Source: Pedinophyceae sp. YPF-701 (lineage: Eukaryota > Chlorophyta > Pedinophyceae). From it: a stretch of DNA of 64,000 bases. The position numbers were made by a program, and so were the translations under genes. The stretch lies in NCBI GenBank assembly GCA_916048055.1, contig CAJZHL010000017.1:434001-498000 (forward strand), in the 5' to 3' direction. Below are positions 54,436 through 64,000 of the stretch, in pieces; the stretch's first letter is position 1, and the number at the start of each line of letters is the position of its first letter. Under the pieces are notes generated by a model. It did no database searches. It was not told the origin of the DNA and saw only the letters and a list, made by a program, of their open reading frames with translations.

Positions 54436-55511
54436 TTGTCCGTTGCTGCAGGGGGGCGGGAATAAACGCGGTATGAGCACCTCGCGGCGGGGACGGCGGG
54501 CCAGCAACTGCCATGCGCGAGCGTCGAGTCACCCACCCGCTGGCCGAGCCGACGACGCCCGCCCTGGACCCAGCGGATTGCGAAAGACCGGGAATGGTCG
54601 CGAGCTGCCTGGCTGCGTGGCGCACGCGCACGCAGCTCGGGGAGAAGTTGCCCTGAGAGAGGCAACGGCGGGTGCTGCTGGCGAGCGAGGGGCGGACGCA
54701 GTTGACGCCGAGGGGAGACGCGATCATTGGGGCCTGGTGCTTGCACCGAGTGCGGCTGTACGCGGCGGCGCGGCCCTACAGAGCGTGGGGATGGCGAGGG
54801 GCCTCTGTTGACTGGCCCCTTGCGGTGCCGCGCGGCGTGACAAACGAAGCGCTGCGCGACGCGTCGACTGGATCGACGTAAACTCAGGGCCACCTGCGCC
54901 CGGCGAATTGGCGCGAGATTGACCGACCAGGGAGTTCGGGGCGGTTTTAGGTCGAAGTGCGATCGGGGGGCGAAACGCAGGGCGTTTGCGGCGAATCGTC
55001 GAGGAAAACCGAACGAGGTTCACGCGCTTCCTGCACGGGCCGCCCGATGTAACCCGTTGCCGCCGGAACGGGCCTGAGGAGACCCGGAGGTGTCCTCTTC
55101 AGAGGTGGCCCCTTGTAGGGGTCCCGTCAAGTCAACGTGATGAGTATAAAGACCTCCCCGGCCTTGCCATCGACAACGCTGCCCTCCACGCCGCACGGTG
55201 ACGCGCAACAGACCACGACGGCGCCTGGGAGTCGAGTCAACGGTGTCTGCACCCCGCCGTACAGGCCAGACGCCGCGGGGCCCACGTGCTGGCGGGGTGT
55301 CGGCCAACCCCGCCGCATTCCGCATGCACTACCGCAGCACTGCGCGGACGTCCTCCCCTCGGCCATCCCCCACACCCCCAGCGCCCTCTCGCGGGATCCA
55401 CCCCCTCCACATGTACACACGCACGCACCGTGCCACGCACGCACCTGCACCGGCCCGCCAGCTCAGCCCCTGATCTCCGCACGCGCACCGCCTCGTCCCG
55501 CCGTCTAGACG
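54436..55511. other. Large intergenic region between LIPB and PGD
   Basis: About 1.08 kb from the LIPB stop to the PGD start (both minus strand). Short open frames on both strands show no family likeness. Around 55090-55130 two small palindromes (CCTCTTCAGAGG; CCCCTTGTAGGGG) lie close together and could form adjacent short stems. Nothing else recognised. Confidence 0.4.
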
Positions 55512-56982
55512 TCACACCCCCCCCGCCATGTCAAGCAACATCCCCCTCAGCTCCTCAGCACGAGGGCGAGCGCTGTCCGCCGCCGCCCCGTTCCCCCGCG
55601 GTCCGTCCGCGCCCTCATGGCCCGCGTGCTCGGCCTGCGTCACCAGATCCACACCGAACTCCGCCGCCAGCGCCTCGGATATCGCAAAAGCATATTCCGC
55701 GATGAGCTCCTCCCTGCTCCCCGCGCCGGCGCCCAGCAGCCCCGCCACGGACCCCACCGGCCGGTCGTCGATCCCGCAGGGAACGATCTCCCGGAAGGGG
55801 CCGAGGTCCGGGTCCAGATTCACCGCCAGCCCGTGGTACGTCACCCATCGTTTCGCTCGCACGCCGACCGCGCACAGCTTCGCCCCGTCCACCCACACCC
55901 CTGCACCCACGCGCACGCAAACAGCCCGTCGCTCCCGTCAGCACGGCTGACGACGCGAGAGAGCCGGGGTGCCCCGACCAGCACGACGCAGCGCAGCGCA
56001 CCGCCACGTGTGGCGCGCGCGCCAGGGCCGTGCCGGCTCGCCACGGCGGCGCACCTGTGAGCCCTTCGATGCGCTCGCCCCGCAGCCCCGAAACGTCGGC
56101 CAGGGCGGCGATGACAGCCCCCTCCAGGGCCCGTAAGTAGTCGTGCAGGTCCTTCCTGCCGAGTCGGTCCAGGTCCAGCACCGGATACACCACGAGCTGC
56201 CCGGGGCCGTGGTACGTGACCTCGCCGCCGCGCTCCACGCGGTACAGCGGGTGCGGCGGCGCGGCGGGGTCGAACCGCAGGTGCGCCTCGGTCGCGCCCT
56301 GCCCGAGGGTGTACGTGGGGGGGTGCTGCAGCATGAGCACACGCCCGACGACGGACGCGTGTGTGCCCTGAGTGGGTGCGCGCTCGCCGGAGCGCTCGTC
56401 GGCCGCCGCGGAGAGACGGTCGTCCAGCGCGAGGTCGACGGCGGCGTGCATCCAGCGCTGGGCGGCCTGCGCGGGTGCGTGGCGTCGCGGGGGGTCGCGG
56501 CTGCGTGCGAGGAGGGCAGGTGCCGCGCGGGGCGAAGGGTGCGGCCGGAGCGCGGGAGCAGAGTGGCGGTGGTGGTCAATGTGGGGGAGTGATTTGGAGT
56601 CTCTGGGTGTGTGTTCGTGCGTGTTGCGCGCTGTGAGGACGCGCACCTTGTACGGAACGACGTGCTGGGAGTAGTCGTACACGACGCACACGTCGTTGGA
56701 CGGTCCAGAGGCTGCACGGGGGGACTCGGCGCACACAGGGGCTGCCCGGCGGCGTCTCGAACGCTGCGAGGAGCACAGCGTGCATATTATGGGGCTGAAG
56801 TCCTCATGCGACAGTCTGGCTGGTCGCCGCCGCAGCGGAGTGGCCCGCCAGTGGCAGGTGGTGCGCCTGTGCTGATGAGGGCCGGGCACGGCGCTGCAAG
56901 GCGCCTTGGGGGACGAGACTGCCCGCGTCTCCATCATCTGAGCCATTTCAACGGGACGAACTGTGACTAGCTGGCATGCCAC
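55512..56982 (-). CDS. LIPB: Octanoyl-[ACP]:protein N-octanoyltransferase (LipB)
   Basis: Transfers octanoyl from acyl carrier protein to lipoate-dependent enzymes, the first step of lipoate synthesis in mitochondria or plastids. Exons 56982-56647, 56466-56055 and 55900-55512 give 378 residues. About 95 N-terminal residues rich in Arg, Ser and Pro may be a targeting region; Met at 56946 or 56937 are alternative starts. The core has [28 protein letters not shown], the catalytic Lys in [20 protein letters not shown], and the catalytic Cys in IVPCGIDD. A long insertion ([17 protein letters not shown]) precedes the [10 protein letters not shown] strand. The C-terminal tail extends well past the fold. 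Intron 1 (180 nt) is a stop-free multiple of three. Confidence 0.9.
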
Positions 56983-57531
56983 GTCTCGGCTCGGCCGGGG
57001 GGGCCGGGGAGCTACCGCTCAGCCAAGGAGCCTCGAGAAACACGCGACGTGGTTGAGGAGGGATATCAGGGCCGTGAGAGCCTGGAGGCGTGCATTCGTC
57101 TGCACGTGCGCCGCTCACGGCTGCCTGAAAAGCATGACACGCGCCGCTGACGGTCACTGACAGTGTGGGGGGCGGAGACTCGTCCTGACCGCAGAGCTGC
57201 GCAGCGCCACCGGGGGCGGGGCTCGACGAGCCGCGGCTGGGGCCTGCGAGACCACTGCGTTCATGGGCATGCATCGTTAGCGCTTCGTGATTCACTATAC
57301 GCTGCATTCTCGCCGCTTGCCTCCATTTGCAAGTCCCTTGCGGCAGCCTGCACCTGGGTCAGCGATATACTCCCCCCGAAATTGGTGTACCGGCTAGAAG
57401 CAAACGCGTATCTGCGTCAACGCCGTTTCTTGCGACGTTTTGATCCAAGTCTGGCACGCGCGGCGCGACAGTTTCCCTGAGTGTTTGTGTCGTCCGTTTG
57501 CTGTCCGTGGCGCCCGCCCAACACAGCAATC
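56983..57531. other. Divergent intergenic region, LIPB / REEP-like
   Basis: About 550 bases between outward-facing starts. TCACTGACA occurs at 57154-57162, about 170 bases from the LIPB start and 370 from the other. No gene seen. Confidence 0.5.
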
Positions 57532-58572
57532 ATGGGCATAGAGGTAGATGTTGAGGAGGGGGGCATCGTCGAGCTGGCCGCGGCCGCCCTGATGCTCGCG
57601 GTCCCGGCATTCCTCGCGTACTATGTTCTCAAGTGCATGGTGCGCAACCTCACTGGCTTCTTCTCCACGATCTACCTCATCTACCGGTCCATGGTGTTCT
57701 TCATGGTGGTCACCGTCGGCATCCTCTACCCGCTGTTCCGCACCGCGGAGGCCCTGATGACCGAGGCGGTGCGTACCCTGCGCGGCGCTGGCCCTCCGCC
57801 CGCGCCCCACCACACGATGCCCAGACGGCAGCATCCGCCACGTTTACAGCATGCATCACGATCGTTCTACGTGCACGGGCCGAGATCAGGCCGGGTGAGC
57901 CCCGCCGCGGCCCACACCGTCGCTTGCAGACACACGACGACCACGTCATGCTCCACTACTGGTTCATGTTCGCCGGCATCACCCTCCTCGAGTCGATCCT
58001 GGAGAACTTCTTCGGCATCCGCAAGTACAGGCGAGCCCACAACCCCAAACCCCCCCGCCACCTCACTACAACCCCCACTTGGCACTGTTGCACACTCTCC
58101 CTGACAGCTGCGTCCCCTCGCCGCGGCCCGCAGCCTCTTCGGCTACAACGAGCTCAAGGTCCTCCTCCTCACGTGGATGGTCGCGCCGTGGTACGAGGGC
58201 GCCTCGGACGTGTACACGCAGGACATCAAGTCCACGGCGCAGGTGTGGGTGGAGGCCATCCGCCCGCACATCGTGTGGCTCGAGCTCCTCATGGGCCTCT
58301 CCCCCGCGGGCATCTTCTCGCTCCTCCGCGAGGGCCACCTCTTCACGGGGAGCGCCGTGTCGGAGGACGACGAGAAGCAGCGCGCCATCAACGTGGACAG
58401 GATCTTCGAGAAGACGCTGCGGCGGCTGTTCCACACGCTCGCGCGCCTCGAAAAGACGGGCCGCTTCTGGGAGTCGTACTCGGCCAAGTTTGGCGAGGGC
58501 GCCGCGGGCAGCCGCCGCGCGAGGGGCCCGCAGGAGGACGACTCGTGGATGCGCGACGAAGACTCGTTCTGA
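57532..58572 (+). CDS. REEP/HVA22-like (TB2/DP1) ER membrane-shaping protein
   Basis: Exons 57532-57768, 57930 to about 58030, and 58134-58572 give about 258 residues. Two hydrophobic stretches (LAAAALMLAVPAFLAYYVL; MVFFMVVTVGILYPL) precede the TB2/DP1 core: LHYWFMFAGITLLESILENFFGI, then YNELKVLLLTWMVAPWYEGASDVY. This family forms hairpins in the ER membrane and curves tubules. The C-terminal part is a long hydrophilic helix and a charged tail ending in DEDSF. The second donor is ambiguous: GT at 58025 (CGCAA/GTACAG) or GC at 58031 (TACAG/GCGAGC). Both keep frame; the GC choice gives IRKYSLFGYNELK, closer to the family. Confidence 0.82.
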
Positions 58573-58957
58573 GGCCCTGCGGTGCGCAGCCGCCGGCTCG
58601 TCACCGCGGGCCGAGGACGGGGCGTGCGGGCCGGCGCGCGTCTCGTCGGCGGCGTGGTCGCTCTGGCGCGGCAGCAGTGGTGGCGGGCGGCTGGGGGAAG
58701 CTCGCAGTGCTGGAGGGTCGAGCGTCGATGCTTCAGGCGCTGGTGCGGGCGCGAGGCAGTGGGTGCTGCGGAACGGGCGTGTGAAGGGGTCCAATTGACT
58801 CAGTCTGTCACTGACAGAAGAGGGACTCCCGTGACGAGTCAGTCGGGCCGAGGTGATGCGCCGAGGGCGGGGCTAGTACGCTGCGCGTCGGGCTCGCTTG
58901 CGCCACTCACTACGCGCGGCCCTGCGCGTCTCGCGGGCTGCCAGCTGTGCGTGAGCC
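58573..58957. other. Intergenic region upstream of the fidgetin-like gene
   Basis: About 385 bases between two plus-strand genes. TCACTGACA occurs at 58808-58816, 142 bases before the next start. No gene seen. Confidence 0.5.
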
Positions 58958-61329
58958 ATGGTGGAGGGGGGCGGGATGGACTCCGTGTGCGAGAGGTTCG
59001 CGGAGCGCACGGCTGAGCTGCGAAGTCGCTTGCCGTCGGGCGGAAACGACCTTTGCATGGCCGTCCTCGACCACGCGCTCCTGCACTCGGCTGCAGTGGC
59101 GCACCTGGGGCGCTCCGGCGCCCTGCCCGCGAACGTCCGGGCCACGACGTGCATCGCCGGGCGTCTCGTCGAGGAGTGCTACTCGAGGAGAGCAGCCGCG
59201 ATGGCGGAACGGCCGGAACGGGACGCGGAGGACGCCGCGCTTGAGTGGGCCATGAAGCAGAACAAACGAGGCCCGGATTTCCGTTTCTCGAACGCGAACG
59301 GGCAGCTCGACCTGTCCAAGCTCGAGGAACAGGACCGGTTCAAATCGCTGCTGCCGCGCGCGCCGCGTTCGTCGGCCGCAGCGGGCCCCGGAGCGTATCC
59401 CGCCCAGCAGGCTTTGCACGCTGAGCCAACAGGCGCGCCACACGACGCCATGGACGTCTCCCCGCCGGGAACGGCACGTGCATCGGGAGGTATGATACCG
59501 AGCAACGCGCAGTACCGGGATTTGAAGTCCCGGAGGCCCCACTCGGTGGATTTCCGGCCTCCAACGAAGCGACCACTCCAGGCCCCAGAGCCCGACGCCC
59601 CGTGCGCGAGGCAGAAACCACGCGCCGGCGACGGCAAATGGAGCAGACCGGCTCCGCATTCCACCCTCAAGCACCAGGCGAGCGCGCCCACCCTCTGCCC
59701 AGCTTCATCATGCAGCCTGCGCGACCCGCGCGGCTCACGGGCGCCGCTTCATCCGCCGCATCGCAGCCTGGCGATCAGCCGGAGTACCGGGAGAACGCGG
59801 GCGGCGGCGACGACGACGATCCGATCGAGAGAGTCAAGAACAACAACGCCGCGATGTTTCAGACCGCGACCAACGTGCTCATCCAGCAGGTGGAGCGCGA
59901 GGGCGGGCAGGTCGTCGACAGGCACGTACTAGGTCTGCTCGTGCGCGCGCCAGCCTCAGTCAAAGCGTCGCGCTCCGCGCGCAAATGACGGACGTGTGTG
60001 TGCGCATGTGTGTGGCTGCAGGGGGGCGAGGCGGCAGCAGGCGCCCGGTTCGGCGGGCGTGCGCGGGAGCTTCGTGCCGCCGTTCAAGCGCGACGGCGAG
60101 AACGGCAAGCCGCCGGCGCGCGCGGGCCCCGTCGGCGCCGCGATGCACCGTGCGGCGGGCAACGCCGCGCAGAAGCAGAAGGGCGGCGACGGGGGGGAGT
60201 CGCCGCTGTCGCCGCGGACCCTCGAGCTGCTGGGCTGCCCGGACGGCCCGCTGCCCGAGGAGCTCGCGCGGATCGCCCCGGCGATGGTCGAGACGGTGTG
60301 CAACGAGGTGCTGGACTGCGGGGGGAGTATTTCGTGGGACGACATCGCGGGGCAGGCGCACGCGAAGCAGCTCGTGCAGGAGACCGTCGTGTGGCCGATG
60401 CTCAACCCGCACCTCTTCACGGGCGCGCGGGCGCCCCCGAAAGGCATCCTGCTCTTCGGACCCCCCGGTGCGCAGCCAAAACACCCCTCCTGACCCCCAA
60501 CGCGCCCCCGACGCACCGGCGACGCGTGGCTGACCCGCAGGAGCGCGTGTCATCGATCGCAGGGACGGGAAAGACGCTGATCGGCAAGGCGGTGGCGGGG
60601 AACATCCGCGCGACGTTTTTCAACATCAGCGCGTCGTCGCTCATGTCCAAGTGGATCGGCGAGGGGGAGAAGATGGTCCGCGCGCTGTTCGCGGTCGCGG
60701 GCGTCGTGCAGCCCTCGGTGATCTTCATCGACGAGATCGACTCGATCCTGAGCGCGCGCAAGGCCGACGGGGAGAACGAGGCGTCCCGGCGGCTCAAGAC
60801 GGAGATGCTGGTGCAGATGGAGGGCTGCGACCCGTCGTCCGCGGCGCGCCGCGTGCTCCTGGTCGGCGCCACGAACCGCCCCGAGGAGCTCGACGAGGCG
60901 GCGCGGCGACGCATGCCAAAGCAGCTGTACATCCCGCTGCCGTGCGCGGAGGCGCGCGCGGCGATGGTGCGGCGCGGGCTGCGCGGGGTGCGCTCGAGCC
61001 TGTCGGACGGGAACGTCGCGAAGATCGTCGAGAAGACGGACGGGTACTCTGGGTCTGACATGCGGAACCTGATTCAGGAGGCGTGCCAGGGGCCCGTGCG
61101 GGATGCGGTCGCGTCGCACGGCGCGGACGTGGTCAACCTGAGCGAGGGCGACCTGCGCGCGGTCAACGTCAAGGACTTCCAGCTCGCGGCGCGCGCGCAG
61201 AAGGCGTCGGTCGCGCCCGAGGAGGTGACGCGGTACATCGAGTACAACGAGAAGCACGGGGCGCGGTTCCTGGGCGACGGTCTCGGCGGAGACGGCGAGG
61301 ACGCGATGGCGGACGAGGAGGACTGGTGA
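58958..61329 (+). CDS. FIGNL1: Fidgetin-like 1 AAA ATPase
   Basis: Meiotic clade AAA ATPase; FIGNL1 homologues limit RAD51/DMC1 strand exchange and also relate to microtubule-severing enzymes. Proposed exons are 58958-59489, 59615-59910, 60041-60467 and 60563-61329, about 673 residues. The unstructured N-terminal half is followed by [10 protein letters not shown], a FIGNL1 marker, then [13 protein letters not shown]. Walker A GPPG/GTGKT is split by the last intron. Walker B is [11 protein letters not shown], and the [19 protein letters not shown] motif with Arg fingers is typical. [10 protein letters not shown] (sensor 2) and a C-terminal VTRYIEYN helix are present. The AAA exons are firm. 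The first two introns are chosen from several possible sites, and ATG at 58976 is an alternative start. Confidence 0.88.
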
Positions 61330-61445
61330 GCGTCACAACAGTCTATAGTTCCATATGATGCGACGCACTTCAATCAGTGAGAGTAGAACCACGCACATGT
61401 GACGAGGCTTGGAGCGGTCACGTCGCGCCGCGTGAGCGAGGTGCG

Positions 61446-62875
61446 TCAGTACGCGTCGGGCTTGGCGAAGGCCGGGAAGCCCGCGCGGTACGGCACCCAC
61501 CACCGCGTGGCGTCGATCTGCGTGTCGCCGGTGTGCGTGAGCCCGGACGCGCCCTGCGTGTCGAGCATGACGCGGAACCCGAGCTCGCGCAGGCGGTCGC
61601 ACAGGATCCAGTCCTCCCCGATGTGCTCCCCGTGCCGCCCGATGGAGGACTCCACCCCGCGGATGTGGATGTGAAACACCCCCGGGAGGTGTCCGTGCAG
61701 CGGGTGCTCGAAGTCCATCGCCTTGTGCCGCTCCACGAGGGCCTCCACCGCCCTCCGCGAGATCATCAGGAACCCTGCGCACCCACACAGAGACACGCCA
61801 TGATTCGCGCATAAGCATCGGAGACGCCAAAAAAGGCCCCAAAGATACGTTCGGCGCAACGATTGCGCATCTGCGCGAAAACGTATGACATACCTGTGCC
61901 GGCGCGCGAGATGGGCAGGAACCCGTCGGGCTCGGGGTCGTTGAACGCCTTGAAGTACCCCGGGGGGAGTTTCATGAGTCGGTCGGGCCGGGTCTCCTCG
62001 AGCGGCTCGTAGTTCGCGTCGATGCACATCGCGCGAAGGTGCTCGACCGGGTGCTGCTCCTCGCGCGCGATCTGCACCACGCGCGGCCACACCCAGTGCT
62101 TCTTCGGGCACGCGCGCGTGACGACGTCGTGCCCGGACCGCGCGAGCCGCGTGATCACGTCCGCGTCGAACGAGATGTCGTTGTCCACGAACAGGATGTG
62201 CGTCGCGTCGGGCACCGCGAGGAACTTGCGCACCAGCACCGCGCGCGCCACCGCGATGTCTGCGATGCTGTCCACCTGCGGGGCGGGGACGAAAGCGGCG
62301 GTTGGACGCGTCCGCGAGCACGTGAGGACCGAGCCCGGGCTCTGTGGGGCCGGGCAGGGCGTGGCTGCGGCCGCTGGGGCCTCGGTGGCGTCTTGTGTGT
62401 TGCGCACCGTCAGCACTTTGAGCTTCAGGCCGGGGTGCTCGCGGTTGGTGTTGATGCGCTCCATGGCGCCCATGAGCGACGAGAAGAAGGAGTTGTCGAT
62501 CTCGCCGTTGTATAGCGGGGTCGCCAGCGCCACCACCGTGTCGCTTGTTGGTGGTGCGTCGCTCGCGGCGCCGCGACACGCAGCCGGACAGGCGTCCGCG
62601 TCACGCAACCGACTATCTAAGTCAGGCTCTGCGCCTGTGCCAACAAATCCCGACATCATGTCGTCCGCTCGGTCCTCGTTGCCGACCTCTTGCACACCCA
62701 GGCTGTCCTCGACGAGCCTCCCCCGCACGTACAGCGCTTGCGTCCCGCACAGCGCCGCGATGAAGATGACCACCAGGACGCCCAGCCGGCCGCCCGCGAG
62801 CCCTGCCATCCTGCCCAGGGCCCTCGGCGGGGCCGCAGATGGCTGCTCACAGCCTCCGACTGCTCCCAGAGCCAC
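61446..62875 (-). CDS. Type II membrane glycosyltransferase-like protein (GT-A-like)
   Basis: Exons 62875-62408, 62275-61894 and 61774-61446 give 392 residues. A short cytoplasmic part and one hydrophobic segment (LGVLVVIFIAALCGTQALYV, about 31-50) suggest a Golgi type II protein; Met at 62809 is an alternative start. The lumenal part begins VVALATPLYNGEID. It has an ARAVLVRKFL helix and THILFVDNDISFD, a DxD-like metal site, then VVTRACPKKH and GEDWILCDRLRELGF. This order is that of GT-A sugar transferases of the 'ARN...FIDADI' type, also found in bacteria and large DNA viruses. Donor and acceptor sugars are unknown. Intron 1 (132 nt) is a stop-free multiple of three. It converges on FIGNL1 with 116 bases between stops. 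Confidence 0.78.
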
Positions 62876-63254
62876 CCTCCGAGACCGCTGCAGGCCTTTG
62901 GTACAGGCAGAAAGATCCGAAACTACTCAGGGATCGAGCCGTGCTGTGTACGAGCGGCGTTACTGCTGGCAGCTCGGCCGGGCCTGCCTCGTGGCGGGAC
63001 GTCGCACACAACGTTGTTTCGGCGCTCTCAGTCACTGACACGACAGCACTGCTCCGCTCGCTCGTCCCTTCTGCAGGGCGCCGGCCATGCGCTGCGCCCA
63101 CGTGCGCCACCGCCGCTGCGCTTCGCCGCCAAAACACCGCGCGGTGTGTTCAGGACAGGGGACTCCCGCATTACGCCGCGTGCAGGCGCCTGATGCCTGC
63201 CTGGCCCGTGTGCCTCGCGCAGTTTGTCCCAGGGTATTCTGTTGGTAGTGTACG
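62876..63254. other. Divergent intergenic region, glycosyltransferase-like / plastid protein
   Basis: About 380 bases between outward-facing starts, with TCACTGACA at 63032-63040, roughly midway. No gene seen. Confidence 0.5.
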
Positions 63255-64000
63255 ATGCTCGCCGCACGTACCGTCGCTTGCAGCGCGCACGCCATCAGCA
63301 CGCCCAGCAGTGTGCGGGCCGCTGCGCTGCCCGCTCGCACCGCCCGCGTCGCGGTGCCTGCGCCCAAGATGACCGCGCAGAGGTACGTGCAGCGCCCGCG
63401 ACCGCGGGGTCTCGCGGAACCGCGTCGCGCGCTGCGCGGGGCCGCGCACCCTCTCACTGGCCAGCCCTAAACGAGGGCTTTTCATCCCCAGCACGCACTC
63501 TCGAGGCCACGAAAACACCCCTCCGGCACCTTACATCCATCAGGTTCTCGCGGGTGGCTCGTCCACCGCCTCGCGTCCCTCAGCGGCGCCTGCACGTGCT
63601 ACGAAGCTGGGCTGTGGCCGGTGTACGCTAGCGCACTGCGCTGCGCACCGCGGGCCGCCGACCCGCGCTCGCCCGCGAATCGCTCACTGCAACTGCGCAC
63701 GCCCCGGCGCCGGCCAGCCCAGCCCGCCCTCGCGCCCACGCACCGCTCCGCGGGCAACCAGCGCGCACTCCTCGCCCCCCCCTCTCCGTCGTCGACCCGC
63801 GACGCCGCCCGATCTCGCCGGCAACCGCTCTTCGTTGCTCATTTCTAGCCCCTCCGCTGTCTGCAGGCGCTCGCACGTCGCGAAGGCGGACGCCGCGGCC
63901 GGTGCTGCTCCCGCGGCCAAGATCGAGCAGCCCTTCGTGGAGGCCGCGGTGTGGAACAAGAACCTGGTCCGCGCCGTCGTGCTGCTCGCGGCGGGCGCCG
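63255..64000 (+). CDS. Probable plastid protein, N-terminal part only (cut by window end)
   Basis: Exon 1 63255-63382 and the start of exon 2 at 63867, joined in phase 2 across a 484-nt intron. The first 43 residues (MLAARTVACSAHAISTPSSV...) are a good chloroplast transit peptide. After the junction come an Ala-rich linker and KIEQPFVEAAVWNKNLVRAV, then a hydrophobic start VVLLAAGA at the window edge, perhaps a membrane segment. Too little is present to name it. Confidence 0.6.

Noticed and set aside
55090-55130. Adjacent short palindromes that might be a structured RNA
   Set aside because: Stems of only 5 bp with 2-3-nt loops, which occur by chance in GC-rich DNA.
1-64000. CRISPR arrays, insertion sequences, viral integration, or a bacterial operon
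   Set aside because: No regularly spaced repeats, transposase, viral hallmark gene or operon-like spacing was seen; genes are spliced and eukaryotic throughout.

Overview
The window reads as nuclear DNA of a GC-rich, intron-bearing green alga. Plastid-targeted plant-type genes (a PsbP-like thylakoid lumen protein, plant-type glycerate kinase, a plastid EF-Ts polyprotein with S1 domains) sit beside general eukaryotic genes (COP9 signalosome, NEDD8 E1, SRP receptor, nuclear mRNA export). An axonemal dynein heavy chain points to a lineage that makes, or recently made, flagella, so a flagellate chlorophyte or prasinophyte-grade alga is the best guess; the species cannot be fixed from the sequence. 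There are no operons, ribosome-binding sites, CRISPR arrays, insertion sequences or convincing tRNA/rRNA genes. Introns are short (mostly about 90-300 nt), with donors nearly always GTGCG, GTGAG or GTACG and acceptors almost always GCAG. All exon models are hand-spliced by reading frame and protein-family fit, without transcripts.

Layout, left to right: CSN5 (+, 5' cut by the window), SRP receptor beta (-), a PP2-A10-like membrane protein (+), a plastid SnoaL/NTF2-like protein with an apparent frameshift (-), a leucine-rich-repeat protein (-), a secreted protein of unknown function (-), an unknown acidic/Arg-rich membrane protein (-), tRNA deaminase subunit TAD3 (+), RAE1 (-), glycerate kinase (-), a 2OG-Fe(II) oxygenase (+), PPL1 (-), a TCAIM-like DUF4460/4461 protein (+), a plastid DUF3181-like protein (-), a 4139-residue inner-arm dynein heavy chain (+, 13 kb with one 12-kb exon), UBA3/ECR1 (-), a plastid FHA protein (-), the plastid EF-Ts/PSRP-7 polyprotein (-), a BAP31-like ER protein (+), 6-phosphogluconate dehydrogenase (-), octanoyltransferase LIPB (-), a REEP/HVA22-like protein (+), a fidgetin-like AAA ATPase (+), a type II membrane glycosyltransferase-like protein (-), and the first exons of a probable plastid protein (+, cut by the window end). 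Many genes are in divergent pairs with 0.4-1 kb between start codons, or in convergent pairs with 0.1-0.5 kb.

The genes are mostly functionally independent. Thematic links are NEDD8 biology (UBA3 conjugates what the CSN5 deneddylase removes), plastid function (PPL1, GLYK in photorespiration, EF-Ts/PSRP-7, FHA and DUF3181-like proteins), and ER biology (SRPRB, BAP31-like, REEP/HVA22-like).

The most unusual signals are two long hairpins inside introns: a perfect 59-bp inverted repeat with a 36-nt loop in TAD3 intron 1, and a 44-bp inverted repeat with one mismatch plus an inner 10-bp stem in CSN5. They look like small-RNA precursors or very young inverted-repeat elements. Others are a possible internal promoter with an in-frame start inside the EF-Ts polyprotein gene, a non-canonical GC-AG intron in the TCAIM-like gene, a one-base frame break at a C7 run in the SnoaL-like gene, and a recurring TCACTGACA motif upstream of several genes.
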